Shown one piece after another: positions 15,026 to 19,544 of a DNA stretch of 19,544 bases. The notes beneath the pieces are model-generated. The model saw only the letters and a program-made list of their open reading frames with translations, had not been told where the DNA came from and made no database searches. The first letter of the stretch is position 1; each line of letters starts with the position of its first letter. The position numbers were made by a program, and so were the translations under genes. The DNA is from Colwellia sp. (GTDB taxonomy: Bacteria > Pseudomonadota > Gammaproteobacteria > Enterobacterales > Alteromonadaceae): assembly GCA_003521815.1 (NCBI GenBank), contig DPHE01000095.1:1-19544 (forward strand). Direction: 5' to 3'.

Positions 15026-16255
15026 ATGCTAAGCCCCTTCTTTGTAAATGATAAACAACTAAAACTTTCCCGATTTCCTTTAGCGCAGGTAAACCGTAGT
15101 TTACAAGCTTGGGATGCAAGTGATGAATATTTGCTTAATCATCTTAAAGATGAGAAATTAATTTCGCCTACAGCTCGGGTGCTTATTTTTAATGATGCAT
15201 TTGGCGCACTGACGACAAGTCTTTGTCCACCATTAGATTTTGATTTACCAGACAACTTACCGAGTGATTTACCAGCTAATTTACGAGATAATCAAACTGA
15301 AGTTTATTGTATCAATGACTCCTATGTAAGTAGCCAAGGTGTCGCTTATAATATAGGTCAAAATCAGCTTAATGATAGCAATATCACTCAGTTAAGTAGC
15401 CTAGATTCATTGCCGACTAATATTGATGTTGTTTTATTTAAAATACCCAAAAGTAAATCTTTGTTAATTGCACAATTAATCCAAATACAAGCCAGTATTG
15501 AACAGTATAGTGTAGATAAAAACACGGTATTTATTGCAGCTGATCGCGCCAAAGAAATTCACCGTTCTACCTTAGCATTGTTTGAAAAATATTTAGGTAC
15601 TACCACGACATCATTAGCAGTAAAAAAAGCCCGTTTAGTTTTTTGCCAATTTGATCAAAAGCAAGCACATGAATCTCCTTTCCCAACAGTTTGGTCATTA
15701 ACGAATAAAACCTTAAATCGTGATTTTGTTATTAGTAATCATGCTAATGTTTATGCGAGAGAAAAACTTGATATTGGTGCTCGTTATTTTATTGAAAACT
15801 TACCTGACGTGAATAAAAATAGCCAAGTTATCGATCTAGGCTGTGGTAATGGCGTTATTGGTTTAACTATATTAGCCAATCAACCAAGCGCCTGTATTCA
15901 GTTTGTTGATGAATCACATATGGCAATCACGAGTGCACAGCTCAATATTGAAACAAATTTTCCAGCATTAGTAACGCAATGCCAATTCCATCTAAATGAT
16001 TGTTTGACCAATATAGAGAGTAATAGTGTCGACCTGATTTTATGTAACCCACCCTTTCATCAACAAACGGCCACTACAGATCATATTGCATGGCAAATGT
16101 TTAAAGACAGCCATAGAGTTTTAAAGAAAGGGGGCGAGTTACGCATTATTGGCAATCGACAACTGGCTTATCATATTAAATTAAAACGCATTTTTGGCAA
16201 TGAAAAACTCATTGCAAGTAATGACAAATTTGTCACACAATCTGCCATTAAATAA
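15026..16255 (+). CDS. rlmG: 23S rRNA (guanine-1835-N2)-methyltransferase
   Basis: RlmG uses S-adenosylmethionine to methylate N2 of G1835 in 23S rRNA. It has two tandem methyltransferase-like domains, of which only the second is catalytic. The 409-residue product follows E. coli RlmG closely as I recall it. The N-terminal half contains LSRFPL, LQAWDASDEYLL, LIFNDAFGAL, DVVLFKIPKSKSLL and KYLGTTTTSLAVKKARL. The catalytic half has the SAM motif DLGCGNGVIGL from residue 270 and the NPPF motif at 341-344 (CNPPFHQQ). It is about 30 residues longer than the E. coli protein (378). Part of the excess is a four-unit repeat at 74-89 (LPDN, LPSD, LPAN, LRDN). No clear Shine-Dalgarno precedes ATG 15026. 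The paralogue RsmC was considered, but the N-terminal text fits RlmG. Confidence 0.94.
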   Translation: MLSPFFVNDKQLKLSRFPLAQVNRSLQAWDASDEYLLNHLKDEKLISPTARVLIFNDAFGALTTSLCPPLDFDLPDNLPSDLPANLRDNQTEVYCINDSYVSSQGVAYNIGQNQLNDSNITQLSSLDSLPTNIDVVLFKIPKSKSLLIAQLIQIQASIEQYSVDKNTVFIAADRAKEIHRSTLALFEKYLGTTTTSLAVKKARLVFCQFDQKQAHESPFPTVWSLTNKTLNRDFVISNHANVYAREKLDIGARYFIENLPDVNKNSQVIDLGCGNGVIGLTILANQPSACIQFVDESHMAITSAQLNIETNFPALVTQCQFHLNDCLTNIESNSVDLILCNPPFHQQTATTDHIAWQMFKDSHRVLKKGGELRIIGNRQLAYHIKLKRIFGNEKLIASNDKFVTQSAIK

Positions 16256-16285
16256 TTTTTAAAACACAATAAGCGAACTATTTAA

Positions 16286-16861
16286 ATGAAATCAAAAAAT
16301 AATTTATTCCCCATTTCCTCGTTTATTATTACTCTTTTATTAAGCGGTTGTGCTAGTGCCCCAAGCCATTTAATTGTTGCGCCTGAAATTATGGCACCTT
16401 CAGCCATTCAACATGTTAATAAACAAGCAACACTTAATGTTGTTGATATGCGTACGGCAAATCACATCGTTCAAATATTGCGTAAAAATGAAGCCGCAAC
16501 TTTATTTTCAGCTCAAGAGAGACTTGAAGATATTATCAACAACAGTTTGAGTAAAAATTGGCAAAAACAAGGGTTAGCCATTCAAGCCAGTGCAATAAAT
16601 ACATTTAATATCGCTATCGAAAAAGCGGTAATAAGTGTCACGCAAGAAACACTACGTTACCAAGTACAAACAGAAATAATACTAAAAGTAACCATTAATA
16701 ATAGCCTACAAACACTCACTAGTACCTTTAAAAATCGTGGCAATAGTAAAGGACCTTTTAAAGCAGACATTGCAGTATTAGAACGTAACTTCAATCAACG
16801 TCTAGCCAATTTACTGCAGCAAATTTTAGCAAATGAAAAGATTAACCATTTTTTGAAATAA
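16286..16861 (+). CDS. yajG: YajG family outer-membrane lipoprotein
   Basis: The 191-residue product is a predicted lipoprotein: basic N-terminus, hydrophobic stretch and lipobox LLLSGC, with Cys22 the lipidated residue. Serine at +2 favours outer-membrane sorting. The mature part begins SAPSHLIVAPEI and contains LNVVDMRTANHIVQI, characteristic of the YajG family (192 residues in E. coli), whose exact role is unknown. It lies 30 bases after rlmG and 25 before the cyclophilin gene. It precedes ampG on the same strand, as yajG does in E. coli. That shared neighbourhood is a main reason for the symbol. The ribosome site is weak. Confidence 0.87.
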   Translation: MKSKNNLFPISSFIITLLLSGCASAPSHLIVAPEIMAPSAIQHVNKQATLNVVDMRTANHIVQILRKNEAATLFSAQERLEDIINNSLSKNWQKQGLAIQASAINTFNIAIEKAVISVTQETLRYQVQTEIILKVTINNSLQTLTSTFKNRGNSKGPFKADIAVLERNFNQRLANLLQQILANEKINHFLK

Positions 16862-16886
16862 CCTAAGATTGAATCGGGACTGTCCA

Positions 16887-17486
16887 ATGAAAAGCATTCT
16901 AATTACAGCTACATTTTTTTTTACTTTAATGTTATTTAATACGCCAATTAACGCTAATAATATTGCTATTGATCCAACCAATATTTTCCCAAAAGTAAAG
17001 TTAGAGACATCAATGGGAATTATTATTGTTGAACTCGATCGCGTTAAAGCGCCAATTACTGTTAATAATTTTTTAACCTATGTGATCACTGGCGAATATA
17101 ACAACACAATTTTTCATCGAATTATTGAAAGTTTCATTGTGCAAGGAGGTGGTTATGACGCTAACTTTACTCCAAAAAAACGGAATGGAGATATCATTAA
17201 CGAATCAGGTAATGGTTTAAAAAATGTAATCGGTACCCTTGCCATGGCAAGAGGGAATCGCCCTCATACGGCCAATCGACAGTTCTTTTTTAATATTCAC
17301 GACAATGCTAACTTAGATTCTGGCAGAAACTGGGGCTATGCCGTTTTTGGCGCGATTATTGAAGGTGAAAAGGTACTTGAAGCGATGTCAAAAGTAACAA
17401 CGGATTACAACGAAACAATGAGTTGGGAAGATGTACCTTTAAAGCCTATAATATTAATTAAGGCAACACTATTATCGGCAGAATAA
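16887..17486 (+). CDS. Secreted cyclophilin-type peptidyl-prolyl cis-trans isomerase
   Basis: This enzyme catalyses cis-trans isomerisation of prolyl bonds, probably in the periplasm. From ATG 16887 the product is 199 residues with a signal peptide (MKSIL, a Phe/Leu-rich core, cleavage likely after PINA near residue 23). The single cyclophilin domain has VKLETSMGIIIVELD, the catalytic arginine Arg78 in IFHRIIESFIVQGGG, LAMARG, the RQFFFN strand and WGYAVFGAIIEG. Where E. coli cyclophilins have HSATSQFFIN, this one reads HTANRQFFFN. An upstream in-frame TTG at 16869 would put charged residues before the signal peptide and is rejected; GGGA lies 7 bases before the ATG. It resembles PpiA but is too generic to give a firm symbol. 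Confidence 0.92.
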   Translation: MKSILITATFFFTLMLFNTPINANNIAIDPTNIFPKVKLETSMGIIIVELDRVKAPITVNNFLTYVITGEYNNTIFHRIIESFIVQGGGYDANFTPKKRNGDIINESGNGLKNVIGTLAMARGNRPHTANRQFFFNIHDNANLDSGRNWGYAVFGAIIEGEKVLEAMSKVTTDYNETMSWEDVPLKPIILIKATLLSAE

Positions 17487-17903
17487 CTGGGCTTATTACA
17501 CTAAAAAATCAAAATAATGTTATTTAATAGGCCTAATATCAATGCTTTGAGATCTTACAGGCTTTTGATAAAAACCGATTGTCGCCGATCAATAAGAATA
17601 GTCGTTATAGCCTATAGTTTTGTATTAATCACTTTTTCCAAAAATGAATAATAAAAGTTGCTTAACGTTATCTATTTATACAAGCGATTTTTATGCCTTG
17701 TCGTATATGCTAAGAAATGAGCCGGTTGTTAACTTATCAAAGGGGTTTCCTATTTTATAGAGTATGTCGAAGAACAAGTGCCAACTCTAGCAGAATAAAA
17801 GAAGCGTAGGAAATAATTACAAATGTAATAACACGCTTCTGCTTAGTACAACACTCTGATAAGCTGAAACTTATAAATTACCTGTTAAATAAGCAACCTG
17901 TGA
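17487..17903. other. Non-coding region upstream of ampG with a long hairpin
   Basis: These 417 bases hold no convincing coding sequence. The clearest structure is AGAAGCGT (17800-17807) with ACGCTTCT (17833-17840), enclosing an inner stem ATTAC (17816-17820) / GTAAT (17825-17829). In RNA this makes a two-part hairpin about 65 bases before ampG. It is not followed by a T run, so it is not an ordinary terminator. A TAGGCCTA palindrome lies at about 17528-17535. I could not place a convincing ampG promoter. The gap suggests ampG is transcribed separately from rlmG-yajG-ppi. Confidence 0.5.
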
Positions 17904-19169
17904 ATGCCCTCTTCCTTTAAACACACTATTCTAAACAAGCGTATGCTGATCTGTATCTTTACGGGTTTTAGCTCCGGCTTGCCCTTGTTTGTGCTGTACC
18001 AATTGGTGCCCGGCTGGCTTAGAGACCAAGGTGTTTCTTTGGCTGAAATAGGTTTGTTTTCATTAATTGGTGTCCCTTATGTTTGGAAGTTTCTTTGGTC
18101 GCCATTATTGGACAGATACTCTTTAGGACGTCTAGGAAGAAGACGCAGTTGGATGTTAGCGACACAAGTTTTACTACTGATTTCAATTGCCGCCTTTGGC
18201 ATGGTAAATCCAATAGAAAATATCTGGTCCGTTGCCTACCTTGCTACCGCGGTTGCTTTTTTCAGTGCCAGTCAAGACATAGTGCTTGATGCTTATCGAC
18301 GAGAGCTATTACCTGATAATGAGTTAGGTTTAGGCAACTCGATTCATGTGCAGGCTTATCGACTTTCTGGTTTAGTGCCCGGTTCATTAGCTTTTATTCT
18401 TGCTGATCATATCAGTTGGCAATCAGTTTTTATTATTGTCGCTGCCTTTATGGTGCTAGGTATTCTACTGACACTCTTTATTAAAGAATTAGAGACTGAA
18501 CACAACGCACCTAAATCATTGCGAGACGCTATTGTGTTACCTTTTAAAGATTTCATTCAAAGTAATGGCTTAAAATCAGCCGCGTTTACCTTAGTATTTT
18601 TAGTGTTATATAAACTAGGCGACAATATGGCCACCGCACTACAAACCCCATTTTTTATCGATATGGGGTTTAGTAAAACAGAGATTGGTGTGATTGCCAA
18701 AACGTCCTCAATGATTGCCATGACAATAGGTATAGTGGTTGGTGGCATAGTAATGATAAAGCTCAGTATAAACCGCGCCTTATGGCTTTTTGGTTTTGTA
18801 CAAATTACCAGTATTCTTGGTTTTGCTGCACTGGCTGAAATTGGCCATAATAACGTTGCTTTAGCGATAGCAATGGGATTTGAATACCTTGGTGTAGGTT
18901 TAGGTACAGCAGCTTTTACTGCCTTTATCGCCCGCACAACAAACCCTGCTTTTGCCGCCACACAAATAGCACTTTTTACTGCGATAGCGGTTTTACCTAG
19001 AACATTTGCTAATGCCACAACCGGTTTTATTGTCGAACAAATTGGTTGGACTCAGTTTTACTTTTTATGCACCGCTCTAGCGGTTCCAGGTATGTTGATG
19101 TTATTTAAAGTAGCGCCTTGGCATGAAAAAACTGAACAAAAAGTGATAGAAACAAAAATAGGAGTATAA
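17904..19169 (+). CDS. ampG: AmpG family muropeptide permease (major facilitator superfamily)
   Basis: AmpG imports N-acetylglucosaminyl-anhydromuramyl peptides released from the cell wall, driven by the proton gradient. This is the first cytoplasmic step of peptidoglycan recycling and the source of the signal for inducible AmpC beta-lactamase where an ampR-ampC pair exists. The 421-residue product has about 12 hydrophobic segments and the family marks FTGFSSGLPLFVLYQLVPGW, LIGVPYVWKFLWSPLLDRY, GRRRSWML and SASQDIVLDAYRRELL. It is shorter than the 491-residue E. coli protein, mainly at the C-terminus. No ampR or ampC lies in the window. The ATG at 17904 has no strong Shine-Dalgarno. A small membrane protein gene starts one base after its stop codon. 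Confidence 0.95.
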   Translation: MPSSFKHTILNKRMLICIFTGFSSGLPLFVLYQLVPGWLRDQGVSLAEIGLFSLIGVPYVWKFLWSPLLDRYSLGRLGRRRSWMLATQVLLLISIAAFGMVNPIENIWSVAYLATAVAFFSASQDIVLDAYRRELLPDNELGLGNSIHVQAYRLSGLVPGSLAFILADHISWQSVFIIVAAFMVLGILLTLFIKELETEHNAPKSLRDAIVLPFKDFIQSNGLKSAAFTLVFLVLYKLGDNMATALQTPFFIDMGFSKTEIGVIAKTSSMIAMTIGIVVGGIVMIKLSINRALWLFGFVQITSILGFAALAEIGHNNVALAIAMGFEYLGVGLGTAAFTAFIARTTNPAFAATQIALFTAIAVLPRTFANATTGFIVEQIGWTQFYFLCTALAVPGMLMLFKVAPWHEKTEQKVIETKIGV

Positions 19170-19170
19170 A

Positions 19171-19341
19171 ATGATCAGACTATTCTTTCTTTTACCCATA
19201 GTTATGTGCGCTATTTGGTGGTGGTATTTAGATGATAAAGGCTATAGTTTAAAGGAGGGATTAAGAGGTTTTATTTACATCTTATCTTTTAATGCTGTTC
19301 TTATATTATTTCTTGTGATGATGATCTGGGTTACACATTAA
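19171..19341 (+). CDS. Small two-helix membrane protein downstream of ampG (unknown function)
   Basis: A 56-residue frame begins with ATG at 19171, one base after the ampG stop codon. GGAG (19161-19164), lying inside the end of ampG, is 6 bases upstream. The product starts MIRLFFLLPIV and contains AIWWWYLDDKGYSLKEG and GFIYILSFNAVLILFLV. That gives two hydrophobic segments (about 2-19 and 33-53) joined by a short charged loop, ending VTH. Tight spacing, a good ribosome site and sensible membrane topology support a real gene translationally coupled to ampG. I do not recognise a named family. Similar short proteins may follow ampG in related marine bacteria, but that is only an impression. It may assist or regulate AmpG. 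Confidence 0.75.
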   Translation: MIRLFFLLPIVMCAIWWWYLDDKGYSLKEGLRGFIYILSFNAVLILFLVMMIWVTH

Positions 19342-19544
19342 TTGGCTTACTATTAAGTAAAAGCGAACAATAACCTTATTATTTATTAACTCAGTTAATT
19401 TTACGACTATCCCTTATACTTATTGTTAATCAAAATATTTTAGATAATAAAAGTCGATGCTTATATTGAAGCAGCAGTACTTTCGACTAGTAATAAATAG
19501 GAGTAAGCAGGCGTTATCTGCCAAAATCACAGCACATTTATAAA
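19342..19544. other. Non-coding right end of the window
   Basis: I see no gene in these 203 AT-rich bases. TTACT-ATTA-AGTAA at about 19347-19360 is a small dyad just past the 56-residue gene, without a T run. GGAG near 19500 is not followed by a plausible start inside the window. Confidence 0.4.

Noticed and set aside
16869..16886. Upstream TTG start for the cyclophilin
   Set aside because: It would add six residues (MNRDCP) before a normal signal peptide. The ATG at 16887 has better ribosome-site spacing.
17760..17850. Integron attC site suggested by the hairpin before ampG
   Set aside because: The terminal GTTRRRY and RYYYAAC boxes are not in place, and no integrase or cassette genes are nearby.
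18557..19018. Open 153-residue frame on the minus strand
   Set aside because: It lies wholly within ampG in the opposite direction. Its alanine- and isoleucine-rich text is the complement of the membrane-protein codons, and it has no independent ribosome site or family match.
1..19544. Mobile elements, CRISPR arrays, phage, defence or toxin-antitoxin genes
   Set aside because: All sizeable coding regions are recognised housekeeping genes in a conserved order. I saw no transposase, integrase, regularly spaced repeat array or tRNA attachment site.

Overview
The window is a low-GC (visibly AT-rich) stretch of a gammaproteobacterial chromosome. Its protein sequences look most like the marine Alteromonadales, with Colwellia or a close relative as my best guess. 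The basis is recalled family sequences (E. coli ThiI, Dxs, RlmG; Vibrio cholerae NqrA-F), the complete sodium-pumping NADH:quinone reductase operon, and the AT-rich codon use. The genus was not tested. Almost everything is recognisable core metabolism. I found no phage, transposase, CRISPR array, toxin-antitoxin pair, defence island or RNA gene.

Left part (1-5031): a GC-richer inverted-repeat element (74-132) lies just beyond the 3' end of thiI (minus strand). A divergent intergenic region separates thiI from the plus-strand set xseB-ispA-dxs. xseB and ispA overlap by 4 bases and dxs follows after 52 bases. ispA and dxs supply isoprenoid precursors: DXP from Dxs and farnesyl diphosphate from IspA, the latter feeding quinone and undecaprenyl lipids. 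Dxs also uses and feeds the thiamine pathway, and ThiI acts in thiazole synthesis and tRNA thiolation.

Middle part (5087-12522): a minus-strand block reads nqrA-nqrB-nqrC-nqrD-nqrE-nqrF, then apbE, then nqrM. This is the whole Na+-NQR respiratory pump with its two maturation factors. ApbE attaches FMN to the threonines that are visible in NqrB (T229) and NqrC (T224). NqrM is the small four-cysteine factor needed for iron insertion. A structured, possibly dispersed repeat, a strong hairpin terminator and a 20-bp palindrome separate nqrF from apbE. The two maturation genes may therefore be controlled separately from the pump.

Right part (12523-19544): a 544-base gap holds a good extended -10 promoter for nqr, which implies a leader of about 205 nt, and the bidirectional terminator of fabV. 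Then come fabV (triclosan-tolerant enoyl-ACP reductase) and bolA, both minus strand. Divergent from these, on the plus strand, are rlmG (23S rRNA G1835 methyltransferase), yajG (lipoprotein), a secreted cyclophilin, ampG (muropeptide permease) and an untracked 56-residue two-helix membrane protein that starts one base after the ampG stop codon. The bolA/yajG/ampG grouping is the one known from E. coli.

The 'hunt' yields modest leads rather than a new system. They are the small membrane protein coupled to ampG, the layered RNA structure between nqrF and apbE, two candidate dispersed repeats, an operator-like dyad over the fabV promoter, and the fabV gene lying between bolA and nqrA.
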